Part shown: in pieces, positions 42,314 to 51,449 of the stretch | Numbering within the stretch: position 1 is the first letter of the stretch | Layout of the letters: the number at the start of each line of letters is the position of its first letter | Assembly (NCBI GenBank): GCA_934098525.1 | Contig: CAKONZ010000003.1 | Coordinates: forward strand, 70,689 to 134,688 | DNA from: an uncultured Bacilli bacterium | Lineage (GTDB): Bacteria; Bacillota_I; Bacilli_A; RF39; UBA660 | Direction of reading: 5' to 3' | Length of the DNA stretch: 64,000 bases | Translations under genes and position numbers: made by a program | Notes under the pieces: generated by a model | The model's database searches: none | Told to the model about the DNA's origin: nothing | Seen by the model: the letters and a program-made list of their open reading frames with translations, nothing else

Positions 42314-43477
42314 TTGAAAAATTATGATAGTTATAATAATGGTCATTTGATGGCTACTTCAGAAATAGCAGAGGATAATTATGAAAAGGTCGCTAAAGAA
42401 TGGGCAGAGGGTAGTGAAAATTTAGAGGCTTTATTGCTTTATTGTTTAAAGAATGGTATTGTTACACAATCTAGTTGTAGGGGACATAGTGATGATGGTT
42501 ATGCTTTTGTTCAATTTGAATTAAATGAGGCAAATATGAAATCAATTGTTAAGATAGTAAATCGTTATTATAATTTAGATGGTGTTAGTATGAACTTTAT
42601 TAGTGAACCGGGGAATATTTCTAAATTTTCGATACATGTGCCTAAAAAAATAAGTGAGTTATTTTTTAAAGATATGTTGTCTCAATTATCTAATGGCATT
42701 GATTTGGAAATTGATTCTTTAACAGATGATATGAAAAACACATTAGAAGTTATGATGAATCATAAAGTTCCATTTGAGCTTTTAGAAGTTAATTATTCAA
42801 AGACTAATGATCAAAAACAATTGTATGTTTTTTCGAGTAATCAAGATTATTTTGATACTAATCTTTTTAATGATCCTGATTATAAAATATATACTGGGGA
42901 TGGAATTGGTTTTGAAAGTACTCCTGAAAAAATTCTTCCAATTATTAAGGATGTTTCAAAAAAATCAGATGTTAAGTATGATGAATTTATAAAAGATGGT
43001 TTAAAATATGAAGATATAAACATTCAAAAGTTTGCTAAGGAAATGTATGAAAAAAAATCAGTTGGAGAGTTTAATGGGTTTAATGTAGATGGTTCAAAGT
43101 ATACAAGTCCTGAAGAAATAGTAAATGCATATTTTAAAAATCTTGAGAAGGCAAAGTATGGATTTGTTAATAGTAATAAAAATGATAGTCATGATATTAA
43201 AAACATTGAAAATGATTCTGAAAATAATATAAGTCCAATTGTTGCTAATGCAAAGGCTACAATTGAAAATGATCAAGTTAGACAAGAAGAAAAAACAATA
43301 GTTGAAGTTTTACCAGGAATGAGTATAGAAGAAGTTGCAAGAGCAGTATGTGGAAAAAGATATATTTGTAAATTTAATAATTTTGTAATAGATGGAACAA
43401 CATATACAAGTCCTGAAGAAATAATAGATGCATATTTTAAGTCTTGGGAAGAGGGCAAGAAAAAAAGCTCGAGATAA
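42314..43477 (+). CDS. Unknown protein with a duplicated C-terminal motif
   Basis: The 387-residue soluble protein starts at a TTG with TAGGTGATG upstream. The N-terminal part (about residues 25-120) contains LLLYCLKNGIVTQSSCRGHS, a pattern seen in uncharacterised Firmicutes proteins. The second half has two copies of one short module: FNGFNVDGSKYTSPEEIVNA (about residues 254-273) and FNNFVIDGTTYTSPEEIIDA (about 355-374), separated by a low-complexity Asn/Asp-rich linker. The two copies share 21 identical bases (43100-43120 and 43403-43423), so the duplication is fairly recent. No catalytic motif or signal peptide is visible. Confidence 0.65.
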   Translation: MKNYDSYNNGHLMATSEIAEDNYEKVAKEWAEGSENLEALLLYCLKNGIVTQSSCRGHSDDGYAFVQFELNEANMKSIVKIVNRYYNLDGVSMNFISEPGNISKFSIHVPKKISELFFKDMLSQLSNGIDLEIDSLTDDMKNTLEVMMNHKVPFELLEVNYSKTNDQKQLYVFSSNQDYFDTNLFNDPDYKIYTGDGIGFESTPEKILPIIKDVSKKSDVKYDEFIKDGLKYEDINIQKFAKEMYEKKSVGEFNGFNVDGSKYTSPEEIVNAYFKNLEKAKYGFVNSNKNDSHDIKNIENDSENNISPIVANAKATIENDQVRQEEKTIVEVLPGMSIEEVARAVCGKRYICKFNNFVIDGTTYTSPEEIIDAYFKSWEEGKKKSSR

Positions 43478-43570
43478 TTTGTTATTAACGATAAAAATAT
43501 AGAGTAACAAGATTATATTTTTGCCATAATATATATTAGACGTCAATCGCTTTTGGCGTTTATATAGATT

Positions 43571-43591
43571 GAGAGCTTATGCTCTCTTTTT
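43571..43591 (+). terminator. Terminator after the 42.3 kb gene
   Basis: GAGAGC and GCTCTC form a 6-bp GC-rich stem with a TTAT loop, followed by TTTTT. The 43478-43647 stretch holds no other feature that I see. Confidence 0.75.
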
Positions 43592-43647
43592 AAAATAGTT
43601 TTATATTTTTTCTTATCATGGTATAATGTTATTAGGATGGTGAGAAT

Positions 43648-44583
43648 ATGAATATAGATAAATATTTGAATGAACTTGATTCACTTTATTCTTATGATAT
43701 TCGCACTAAAAACGCATTAAAAAAGATTATTCCATGTATGATAAGATATTATGGTAATGAATATGAAAATATAATTTTATCTGCTATTAGAGATTGTGAA
43801 ATTATTCATTGTGATTCTTTTCAAACAATATCAAAAGTTTTAAATAGTAATAATTTAAGTGATGCTGTTTATGAAATAAAGAATAATGATGGAGTTTATG
43901 TTTCTAAACCTAATATTGTTTATGATGACGTTAATAATGAATTTATTGTTAGTGATGTTATTAGAAAAATTGTTATTTCTCATACATATAATTTTGATTC
44001 TCCAAAGGGTTTAGAAGTTTTGACATTACAGTTGTGCTGCCTTGTTAAGAGTTATTATAAGGAATATTTTATTCAGGATAATATATTACAAAAGAATAAT
44101 GGTATAGCTATTACAAGACAAAAAATTAATTATAATACGGGTAATATCACACTTGATTTTTTGGATTCTTCTAATCATTCTTTGGAAGAGGGAATGAATT
44201 ATTATGATACTGAAAGAATAGTTTCTAATGTTTTGAATGATACTTATAAGTGTTATGGATTTGATTCTATTTATTCTATTGCTATGATTTTGAAGGAAAA
44301 ATATAGATTAAAATCTATTATTAATAGGGCAGAGATTTTGAAAGATATGTTTACATTAAAAAGAATATATAATGTTGATCCGGATGATTTTGATAAATTA
44401 TCTGTACTTGCTGATAATTGTTATGAACTAGAGGAAAAAATGATTGTATATTCTATGACAAGAGAGGAAAAAAATAAAATTAGAGAAGAACTTACTAATT
44501 TGTTATCAAAGGATGTATATAATTGTTTGGTTAAATATATTAGTTTGGATAATAAAAAAGAGTTTAAAACTTCTGAGATTTAA
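43648..44583 (+). CDS. Unknown protein, possibly a degenerate HExxH metallopeptidase relative
   Basis: The 311-residue cytosolic protein is not recognised with certainty. Its layout hints at a zinc peptidase that lost its site: LEVLTLQLCCLVKSYY (about residues 131-146) sits where related proteins could carry THELCHLVKS, and about 55 residues later comes HSLEEGMNYYDTERI, which looks like the third-ligand EEG segment. The expected His and Glu of HExxH are Leu, Gln and Cys here. This is an eye-made inference. The ribosome binding site AGGATGGTGAG precedes the ATG. It is convergent with the radical SAM gene. Confidence 0.6.
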   Translation: MNIDKYLNELDSLYSYDIRTKNALKKIIPCMIRYYGNEYENIILSAIRDCEIIHCDSFQTISKVLNSNNLSDAVYEIKNNDGVYVSKPNIVYDDVNNEFIVSDVIRKIVISHTYNFDSPKGLEVLTLQLCCLVKSYYKEYFIQDNILQKNNGIAITRQKINYNTGNITLDFLDSSNHSLEEGMNYYDTERIVSNVLNDTYKCYGFDSIYSIAMILKEKYRLKSIINRAEILKDMFTLKRIYNVDPDDFDKLSVLADNCYELEEKMIVYSMTREEKNKIREELTNLLSKDVYNCLVKYISLDNKKEFKTSEI

Positions 44584-44607
44584 AATCAGGAATAAAACTC
44601 TTTTTTT
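44555..44607. terminator. Bidirectional terminator between convergent genes
   Basis: AAAAAGAGTTT and AAACTCTTTTT form an 11-bp outer stem with an inner stem TTCTGA/TCAGGA; T runs flank both sides. Both genes end inside it. Confidence 0.75.
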
Positions 44608-45451
44608 GTGTTTTACCTTTTTGAATATAGGCATTTTTAATACCTAAATCACAGGCATAGTTAATTACATCGTTATATTCTTTATTTGTTATTGTTCTAT
44701 TTAAATTGTCATATTCTAATTTTCTTATATTTGTATACTGATTCATTATACTAATAAAAATATTATCATTATATTTTTCGTATAAGTATTTTAATATTCT
44801 TTTGGAATCTTTTGTTAGATTTGGTAATATTAAGTGTCTAACAATTACTCCTTTTTTTAGAATACCTTTTTCAAATATTGGTTTTCCTACTTGATTATAC
44901 ATTTCTTCAATTGCTTGACTAGCAAATTTAAAATAGTTTTTACAATTTGAGTATTTTATTGCATAAAAATCAGAATAGTATTTTAAATCTGGGAGATAGA
45001 TATCTATATAACCGTTTAGCATTTTAATTGTTTCTATATTTTCATATCCATTAGTGTTATATACTATTGGAATTTTTAACCCTTTTTTTCTTGCTAATTT
45101 TATACCTTCAATAATTAATGGTACAAAATGTGTTGGGGTTACTAAGTTAATATTTAAGGCTTTTTTATTTTGTAGATCAATACATATATCACTAAATTTT
45201 TCTATTGTTATTTCTTGCCCTATATTTTCTGTACTTATTTCATAGTTTTGACAAAATATACATTTTAAATTACAGTTGGAAAAAAATATTGTACCTGAAC
45301 CATTTTTCCCTGATATACATGGTTCTTCCCAATAATGAAGAGCTGCTCTTGCTATTTTTATTTTATCTTTAGCCATGCAATATCCTGTTGTTACATGTCT
45401 ATTTATTTTACAATTTCTTGGGCATAATGTACAAGAAGATAATACATCCAT
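44564..45451 (-). CDS. Radical SAM protein, PflA-like
   Basis: The 295-residue protein has the radical SAM cluster motif CNLKCIFCQN (CxxxCxxC) at about residues 66-75, binding a 4Fe-4S cluster and SAM. An additional N-terminal cysteine set, CTLCPRNC, resembles the uncharacterised pyruvate formate-lyase activase-like group rather than true PflA. NLVTPTHFVPLIIEGIKLAR and VYNTNGYE are family signatures. The start is ATG 45451 with GGTGAT upstream; a GTG at 45463 lies in that site. No glycyl radical enzyme gene is next to it. Substrate unknown. Confidence 0.88.
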   Translation of the reverse strand: MDVLSSCTLCPRNCKINRHVTTGYCMAKDKIKIARAALHYWEEPCISGKNGSGTIFFSNCNLKCIFCQNYEISTENIGQEITIEKFSDICIDLQNKKALNINLVTPTHFVPLIIEGIKLARKKGLKIPIVYNTNGYENIETIKMLNGYIDIYLPDLKYYSDFYAIKYSNCKNYFKFASQAIEEMYNQVGKPIFEKGILKKGVIVRHLILPNLTKDSKRILKYLYEKYNDNIFISIMNQYTNIRKLEYDNLNRTITNKEYNDVINYACDLGIKNAYIQKGKTQKKSFIPDFKSQKF

Positions 45452-45476
45452 AGTTATCACCAATGTTTATTATACA

Positions 45477-45507
45477 AAAAAAGCTTTTTTATTTCAAAGC
45501 TTATTTT
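45477..45507 (-). terminator. Terminator of the SpoVB/MurJ-like gene
   Basis: On the minus strand AAGCTTT and AAAGCTT form a 7-bp stem with a GAAATAAA loop followed by TTTTT. Confidence 0.7.
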
Positions 45508-47129
45508 TGTATATGTAATTTTTTTAATATTTTATTTATATATTCTTTTCCAAATGACTCATATAGGCCATTGTTTTTATACATTATTACAAAATATAAT
45601 AGTGATGCTAAAATAGCATATACAATTATTATTAGAATAGAATAAGTATAACTTATACTTTTTATTGGTAATATTGTTTTTTCTAATAATACTATTAGTG
45701 CTATCATTGATAAACATGGGATAATCATTTTTTTGATTACTGTTTTTATTTGACTATAATTGAATTTGAATTCCTTTTTTAAATATATGAATACAATTAT
45801 ATATGATATTATAAATCCTATTATTGTAGATATTATTGTTCCATAAAATGGATGTATTCCTATTTTGTTTAAAAATAGAATCATAGGTATATCGAGAATG
45901 GCATTTACAGATAGTCCTACAATAGAATTTAAATATATTATTTTGAATTTTTTTACACCTTGTAAAGTGTTGTTTATAACGCTTAATATACCTGCTAGAA
46001 CATTTACTACTGCTAAATATTTAAGAATTAGTGGACCATATTTACTAGCACCATAAAATAAGTAATAAATTGGTTCTGATAATAAAATTATTCCTATTCC
46101 CATTGGAACTGTTATAGCTAATATCATTGATATAGCTTGGTTAAATATTCTGTTAACATTGTCTAAATCATTTTTAGTATAACTACTAATGATATGAGGA
46201 ATAAGACTTGTTACTAGTCCCATAGATACTGCAATTATAATCATACATATTTTTGGACCCCATGTACATATTATACTTGATATCAATTCACTATCTTTAG
46301 CGGGATATCCTATCATGTATAATCCTTTAATTATTAGTTTCATATCTACTAGATCATATAGATTTGCTACTATTGATGTGATTATTAAAGGAATACAATA
46401 GGATATTATTTTTTTAATTATTTCTTTGTTAGTTACGTTATCAATTTTTTCTTCTTCCTTAAATAAGTTTTTCTCTTTTTTAGTTTTTATTTTTAAATAT
46501 AGGTATGCTATTAAACCTCCAAAAAATGCTCCGGATAAAGCGACTGATACTCCGATTGGTATTGAGGTCTTAAAGACGTTTATTGCTAAGTAAGAACCAA
46601 TTAATATTATAGCTATTCTTGTTATTTGTTCGATTACTTGGCTTACTGATGAGGCTGCTATGTATTTATTTCCTTGTAGATATCCTCTTAATACACTTAA
46701 AAATGGTATTATTAATAGACAAAATGATATAGCTTTAATTACTAGAGAAACGTCTTCTATTTTGTTACCACCTTCTATTCCTCTTAGAAAGTAAGAACCT
46801 ATAATATCTGAACCAAAAAATACTATTAAGAATGATATTAATGATATTATAATAATAACTTTTTTACTTATTTTATAAGCTCTTTCTTTTGCTTCGTATT
46901 TTTTTAAACTTGAGTATTCACTTATAATCATACTGACTGCTACTGGTATTCCAGCAGTTGAAATATTTAAGAATAAATTGTATATGTTATAAGCATATGA
47001 GTATAAAACACCACCATTTTCTCCTATTATTGAATAAAATGGTATTACATATAAAGCTCCAAATACTTTTGTTAATAATATAGCTATTGCTGCTATTACT
47101 GTTCCTTCTACAAATGAATTTTTTTTCAT
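45501..47129 (-). CDS. SpoVB/MurJ-type polysaccharide flippase
   Basis: The 542-residue protein has about 14 predicted membrane helices and begins FVEGTVIAAIAILLTKVFGA, the pattern of the SpoVB/MviN-like (MOP superfamily) flippases. LRGYLQGNKYIAASSVSQVIEQ in the middle is characteristic of SpoVB/YtgP-type members. It probably moves lipid-linked wall or surface precursors across the membrane; lipid II is the likeliest cargo. AGGAGAAATT precedes the ATG on the minus strand. It is not in an operon with wall genes. Confidence 0.9.
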   Translation of the reverse strand: MKKNSFVEGTVIAAIAILLTKVFGALYVIPFYSIIGENGGVLYSYAYNIYNLFLNISTAGIPVAVSMIISEYSSLKKYEAKERAYKISKKVIIIISLISFLIVFFGSDIIGSYFLRGIEGGNKIEDVSLVIKAISFCLLIIPFLSVLRGYLQGNKYIAASSVSQVIEQITRIAIILIGSYLAINVFKTSIPIGVSVALSGAFFGGLIAYLYLKIKTKKEKNLFKEEEKIDNVTNKEIIKKIISYCIPLIITSIVANLYDLVDMKLIIKGLYMIGYPAKDSELISSIICTWGPKICMIIIAVSMGLVTSLIPHIISSYTKNDLDNVNRIFNQAISMILAITVPMGIGIILLSEPIYYLFYGASKYGPLILKYLAVVNVLAGILSVINNTLQGVKKFKIIYLNSIVGLSVNAILDIPMILFLNKIGIHPFYGTIISTIIGFIISYIIVFIYLKKEFKFNYSQIKTVIKKMIIPCLSMIALIVLLEKTILPIKSISYTYSILIIIVYAILASLLYFVIMYKNNGLYESFGKEYINKILKKLHIQK

Positions 47130-47234
47130 ATAATTTCTCCTGTTTTTAATATATTAGTATTATAACATATTTTTTTATTTATTTGCTTTTTTATATGCTT
47201 GGTGATAAAATATTTTGTACTTTGGGTGATAATT

Positions 47235-48251
47235 ATGTTTATTAAAGACATTAAAAGAATAAAAAATGATAGTTTTGAAATTTTATCTATTAATGATATA
47301 GAAAATTATATTGAGTATCCTCTTATAAAAGCTCATGAGGAATTTTTTTGTAAAAATATTAAAACAGTTATGAGTAGTTCAAACAAAAGAAATGTTCTTT
47401 GGCTTGATGATGATAATAATAGTTTGGATTATACATGGTATGGAAATAATTTTAATTTTGGAAAAGGATATGCTTGGATTATGCTTGATTATGATTTGTT
47501 AAGTGATTCTAATAAAGATATAATTGGAAAATTATGTGATGATGATCTTGTTATTTTAGCAGTTCATCCTGATACTAATAGTTATATTTCTAAATTACAG
47601 GCTTTAAATCATAATCCATATAAAGATGATCCTAGGTATGTTGATTTTTATTCTAAATGTTTATGTGTTAATACTACAAAATATTGTGAACGTTCAGTTA
47701 TTCTTAGATATCCAGTTGATGAAAATACTTTAGATTCTTCTGTGGAGGAGTATTTTTTAAGCTTGTCTAAGGTATTTAAAAAACAAGATAAAATGATTGA
47801 TGGTAATAGAAGTATATTAAATAGTTATTTAAAAAAATATAATGTTTTGTTAGAAAGATATGGTTATAATATTGATTCTTTAAATATTTTAAATCCTGAT
47901 TTTGCTTCTGATATAGCTTGTTTAATATTTATTATTTCTACTTTAGAAATTAATGATAATTTTGATAGTTATAAATCTATTTCTAATGTAAATATTCATA
48001 TGGGGATTGGGGATAATCCTGTTGCTATAGAGTTTTACTATGAATCTAAGAAGAGAATAATTTCATTAGATAATAATGATTATGGAAATGAAACAATTTA
48101 TTTTGGTACTACTAATGATTTGGAGAAACTTAATAAAGAAAAAAAACTATTATCTGATTTTTCAAGTTTTTATTCTTCTAAATATTGTAATGAATTAGTT
48201 ACTAATATTGACGTTAAAAATAAAAGAATATTAAAAGATACTTTAAATTAG
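47235..48251 (+). CDS. Unknown cytosolic protein
   Basis: The 338-residue protein is not recognised. ATG 47235 is chosen since GGGTGATAATT precedes it; the frame extends upstream to 47199. The N-terminal part (about 1-180) contains LWLDDDNNSLDYTWYGNNFN and VILAVHPDTNSYISKLQALN; a second part (about 200-335) has NINHMG-like NVNIHMGIGDNPVAIEFYYE. There is no membrane segment, signal or known catalytic motif. It is acidic and Asn-rich. The next gene follows after 41 bases in the same direction. Confidence 0.65.
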   Translation: MFIKDIKRIKNDSFEILSINDIENYIEYPLIKAHEEFFCKNIKTVMSSSNKRNVLWLDDDNNSLDYTWYGNNFNFGKGYAWIMLDYDLLSDSNKDIIGKLCDDDLVILAVHPDTNSYISKLQALNHNPYKDDPRYVDFYSKCLCVNTTKYCERSVILRYPVDENTLDSSVEEYFLSLSKVFKKQDKMIDGNRSILNSYLKKYNVLLERYGYNIDSLNILNPDFASDIACLIFIISTLEINDNFDSYKSISNVNIHMGIGDNPVAIEFYYESKKRIISLDNNDYGNETIYFGTTNDLEKLNKEKKLLSDFSSFYSSKYCNELVTNIDVKNKRILKDTLN

Positions 48252-48292
48252 TTGGTATTTTAGATATAATTAATCTGATAAGGAGTGATATT

Positions 48293-48592
48293 ATGGATTT
48301 AGCTTTAATAGTAATATTACTTGTTTTAGTAATTATTATTTTTAAAGATATTAAATGGACAATATATTTAATTGGAATATTAGAAATATTTTTTAGATTA
48401 GTTCATTATATAGGAGATCATTTAGGGGTTGTTGAGCTAAATGCTTTAATAAATAATTATATACCTTCTATATTTTCTGTTATTGCAAGATATTCAAGTG
48501 GAATCATTTATGATATTTTATCATGGGTTTTAGTGGTATGTTTTTGTATGTTTTTATTTTATTTAATTAAGTATTTTTTTCATAAAAAATAA
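48293..48592 (+). CDS. Small membrane protein of unknown function
   Basis: The 99-residue protein has three hydrophobic stretches (about residues 4-18, 23-45 and 68-95) and ends FFHKK. It is not recognised. AAGGAGTGATATT precedes the ATG and the glucosyltransferase gene begins 18 bases downstream with its own ribosome binding site, so the two may be co-transcribed and the protein might help membrane lipid glycosylation; this is inferred from position only. Confidence 0.68.
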   Translation: MDLALIVILLVLVIIIFKDIKWTIYLIGILEIFFRLVHYIGDHLGVVELNALINNYIPSIFSVIARYSSGIIYDILSWVLVVCFCMFLFYLIKYFFHKK

Positions 48593-48610
48593 TATAAAGA
48601 AGGGTGTTAT

Positions 48611-49810
48611 ATGAGAATAGGACTTTTTACTGATGTTTATTTACCTTATGTTAGTGGTGTTGTTACTGCTGTTGATTCTTTAAGGGAAGCATTAGAAAAG
48701 GAAGGACATGAAGTATTTATTGTTACAATTAATGCTGATAAAGGATTTAAGTATAAGAGGGAAGGACATGTAATTAGAATACCTGGGATACCTTCGGGGA
48801 TATATGATTATTCAATAAGAATTACTTATCCTTTTAAAGCTGTTGAGATGGTAAAAAAATTAAATTTAGATATAATTCATGCTCATACTGAGTTTGGAAT
48901 TGGTAGATTTGGTAAGTCTATGGCTAAGAAATTAGGAATACCTTTTGTTCAGACTTTTCATACTTTGTATGAAGATGCTGTTGGATATGTTACAAAAGGG
49001 TTATTTCCTAGACTTAGTAATAGAGCAGTAATTAAGGCTATTAAACTTTATTATAGTGAGTTTATAGATCAAATTGTTGTTCCTAGCGATAAAGTTTATG
49101 ATATATTAAAAAATAAATATAAGTTAAAACCTGAGATCAATGTTATTCCTAATGGAGTTAGAATTGAACAATTTTATAAGGAAAAGTATAAGGAAAGGAA
49201 TATATCAAAATTAAGAAAAGAATTGGGAATAAATCCTGATGATTTTGTGATTCTTTGGGTAGGAAGATTAGGATATGAAAAGAATATTAAATTTTTAATT
49301 GAGAATCATAAAACATTAACGAATTATAATAAAAATGCTAAATTACTTATAGTAGGGGGAGGACCCGAAGAAGAAAATTTAAAGAAATTAGCTATTGATT
49401 TAGGCATTGCTAATAATGTTATTTTTACTGGTAAGATAAAATATGAAGATGTAGGATTATATTATCAAATAGGTAGTGTTTTATCTTCAGCTTCAACATT
49501 TGAAACACAAGGTCTTACTTTGATAGAGGCATTAGCGGCATCAAAACCTTTGGTTTGTATAAAAGATGAAAGTTTTACTAGTATAATTGAAAATAATTAT
49601 AATGGTATTATATTTAAAAATAAGAGTGAATATGTTAAAGCTATGATATCACTTATGGATAATAATATAAGACTCAAAGAAATGAGTTATAATGCGAGAG
49701 AATCTTCTAATGCATATCTTTTAAAGACATATGCTATAAGGATGCTTAATGTTTATGATAAAGCTATTAAACATTATCAAATTAAGAATAACAATAATAG
49801 TACCAAATAA
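48611..49810 (+). CDS. GT4 glycosyltransferase, diacylglycerol glucosyltransferase-like
   Basis: The 399-residue enzyme has the GT-B fold. RIGLFTDVYLPYVSGVVTAV at the start, HTEFGIGRFG, VVPSDKVYDIL and the EX7E-type motif ETQGLTLIEALAASKPLV (about residues 298-315) match GT4 enzymes such as Acholeplasma alMGS, which makes monoglucosyl-diacylglycerol at the membrane surface. Length also agrees (alMGS has 398 residues). The donor is likely UDP-glucose. Its last 90 bases overlap the convergent ZIP transporter gene. Confidence 0.88.
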   Translation: MRIGLFTDVYLPYVSGVVTAVDSLREALEKEGHEVFIVTINADKGFKYKREGHVIRIPGIPSGIYDYSIRITYPFKAVEMVKKLNLDIIHAHTEFGIGRFGKSMAKKLGIPFVQTFHTLYEDAVGYVTKGLFPRLSNRAVIKAIKLYYSEFIDQIVVPSDKVYDILKNKYKLKPEINVIPNGVRIEQFYKEKYKERNISKLRKELGINPDDFVILWVGRLGYEKNIKFLIENHKTLTNYNKNAKLLIVGGGPEEENLKKLAIDLGIANNVIFTGKIKYEDVGLYYQIGSVLSSASTFETQGLTLIEALAASKPLVCIKDESFTSIIENNYNGIIFKNKSEYVKAMISLMDNNIRLKEMSYNARESSNAYLLKTYAIRMLNVYDKAIKHYQIKNNNNSTK

Positions 49811-50503
49811 AATTGATATGAAAATTATTTTATAATATTTATATTTTATTGCTGTAGGAAATAATTCATATGTTGAAATGTATATCATTATACCTGCTAT
49901 AAATGAGAATAGAATTCCTAGGAATAAGTTATTTATTATTGGAGTTAAGAATAAATAGGCTATTAATGCCCCAAATGGTTCAGATAAGGCTGATATTAGG
50001 GTGTATAATATAGCCTTTTTTTTGTTTTTGGTTGAATAAAATATTGGTAGTGCTATGCTTATTCCTTCTGGTATGTTATGGATTGCTATAGCTATGGTTA
50101 GTTTTACTCCTAATTTTATATTATTTGATGTAGTCATAAATGTAGCTATTCCTTCTGGTATGTTATGAAGAATAATTGCTATCATACTTATGATTCCTAT
50201 TTTATATAAATTATTATTTTCAGGAATTAATTTATTAAAAATACTTGATATTATAACACCTATAGTTATTGTTATAAGACATATTATAATAGAGGGTATT
50301 TTGTTAAAATAATTATTTATAAATTCTATCCCTTCAGGCATTAAATCTAGAATTGATATTAAAAACATAACACTTGATGCAAAAGACAAACCAAATGTTA
50401 TTATTTTGTTATGGTGTTTAGTATTTATTAATAAAATAAGACATCCTAGCATAGTTGAAAAACCTGCTATTGAAGTTAATAAAAATGATATTTTGAAATT
50501 CAT
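49721..50503 (-). CDS. ZIP-family metal transporter (ZupT-like)
   Basis: The 260-residue protein has eight predicted helices. The metal-path motifs HNIPEGIATF (helix 4) and IAIHNIPEGISIALPIF (helix 5) are intact. ZIP proteins import zinc, iron or manganese. ATG 50503 has AGGTGA upstream; a GTG at 50512 is the alternative. Its 3' end overlaps the glucosyltransferase gene by 90 bases in antisense, an unusually long overlap; the last 15 residues after the final helix could be an extension. Confidence 0.92.
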   Translation of the reverse strand: MNFKISFLLTSIAGFSTMLGCLILLINTKHHNKIITFGLSFASSVMFLISILDLMPEGIEFINNYFNKIPSIIICLITITIGVIISSIFNKLIPENNNLYKIGIISMIAIILHNIPEGIATFMTTSNNIKLGVKLTIAIAIHNIPEGISIALPIFYSTKNKKKAILYTLISALSEPFGALIAYLFLTPIINNLFLGILFSFIAGIMIYISTYELFPTAIKYKYYKIIFISILFGTIIVILNLIMFNSFIINIKHPYSICL

Positions 50504-50565
50504 TGTTTTCACCTATAATAATATTATTTTATTTGTTTGAAAAAGATGTATTTATACTTTTGTAG

Positions 50566-51357
50566 TTAATCTTTATTCATCGATGAATATGTTATGAAAA
50601 AACATATTATTCCAACTATAATCGAAATGAAAAATTCAATGTTAATTATTATTTTTTGAGGAATTAAAGTTGCTACTGTTGATATTGTAAAACCTAGTAT
50701 AGCAAAAAATGTATAGCTATAATATTTTTTAAATAGATTTGTTAGTATTTTTGATAATATTAGAAAACCTGTTATTAATCCTATTAAGATAGGTATTAAT
50801 AGTTTTATATTTAAAGTACTTATTGCTTCAATATAAGTATTGTAAAAATTAAATAGATTTAATATAACTGTTGTAGAGATTCCTGGAATTATTGTGGATA
50901 TTGATATTAAGAAACCGATTAATATTAAAGAAAGAAAATTGATATTATTAATATTGATGTTATTAATATTATTGTTTTTTACAAAAAGGAGAAACAGTCC
51001 TATTGAGAATGTTATAAAAAATGGTATTAGATAGGATGGTTTATATCCTTTTTTTGTTGCTTTATAAAATAAATGGGGAAATGTTCCTAGAATGAAACCT
51101 GTAAAAATAATATAGGTTCCCATTGGAAATTTGTTTATAAAGAAAAAGATTATATTGCTAAAAATATATGTTCCTACTAGTATTCCTAATCCTATTGGAA
51201 ATAAAAAGATTATAGATTTTTTAAAGTCTTTAAATATGTTACTTATTGCTTCAATACATTTTTCATAAAGATTAAAAATTATTAGGAAAGCACTACCACT
51301 TAGACCAGGAACAATATTTCCTATTCCTGCTATTATACCTTTTAAAAAATTTTTCAT
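50566..51357 (-). CDS. DUF368 membrane protein, polyprenyl-phosphate transporter-like
   Basis: The 263-residue protein has about eight helices and two family motifs in inverted halves: GIGNIVPGLSGSAFLIIFNL near the start and ISTIIPGISTTVILNLF in the second half. DUF368 members (PopT) return undecaprenyl phosphate to the inner leaflet for reuse in wall synthesis. The start is most likely ATG 51357; nearby ATG 51363 and GTG 51366 are alternatives. It lies 62 bases downstream of the ZIP gene on the same strand, but a promoter between them is possible. Confidence 0.87.
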   Translation of the reverse strand: MKNFLKGIIAGIGNIVPGLSGSAFLIIFNLYEKCIEAISNIFKDFKKSIIFLFPIGLGILVGTYIFSNIIFFFINKFPMGTYIIFTGFILGTFPHLFYKATKKGYKPSYLIPFFITFSIGLFLLFVKNNNINNININNINFLSLILIGFLISISTIIPGISTTVILNLFNFYNTYIEAISTLNIKLLIPILIGLITGFLILSKILTNLFKKYYSYTFFAILGFTISTVATLIPQKIIINIEFFISIIVGIICFFITYSSMNKD

Positions 51358-51449
51358 ATACATCACAATATATTTTATATTAAAATTTGTAGAAATATGA
51401 TTATTCTAAATTATATAAATTGTTAATATATTTTACAAGGTGATAGTTG

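Noticed and set aside
43478..43570. Possible additional hairpin or small gene before 43571
   Set aside because: The TCGCTTTTGGCG-like pairing is short and there is no ORF with a ribosome binding site.
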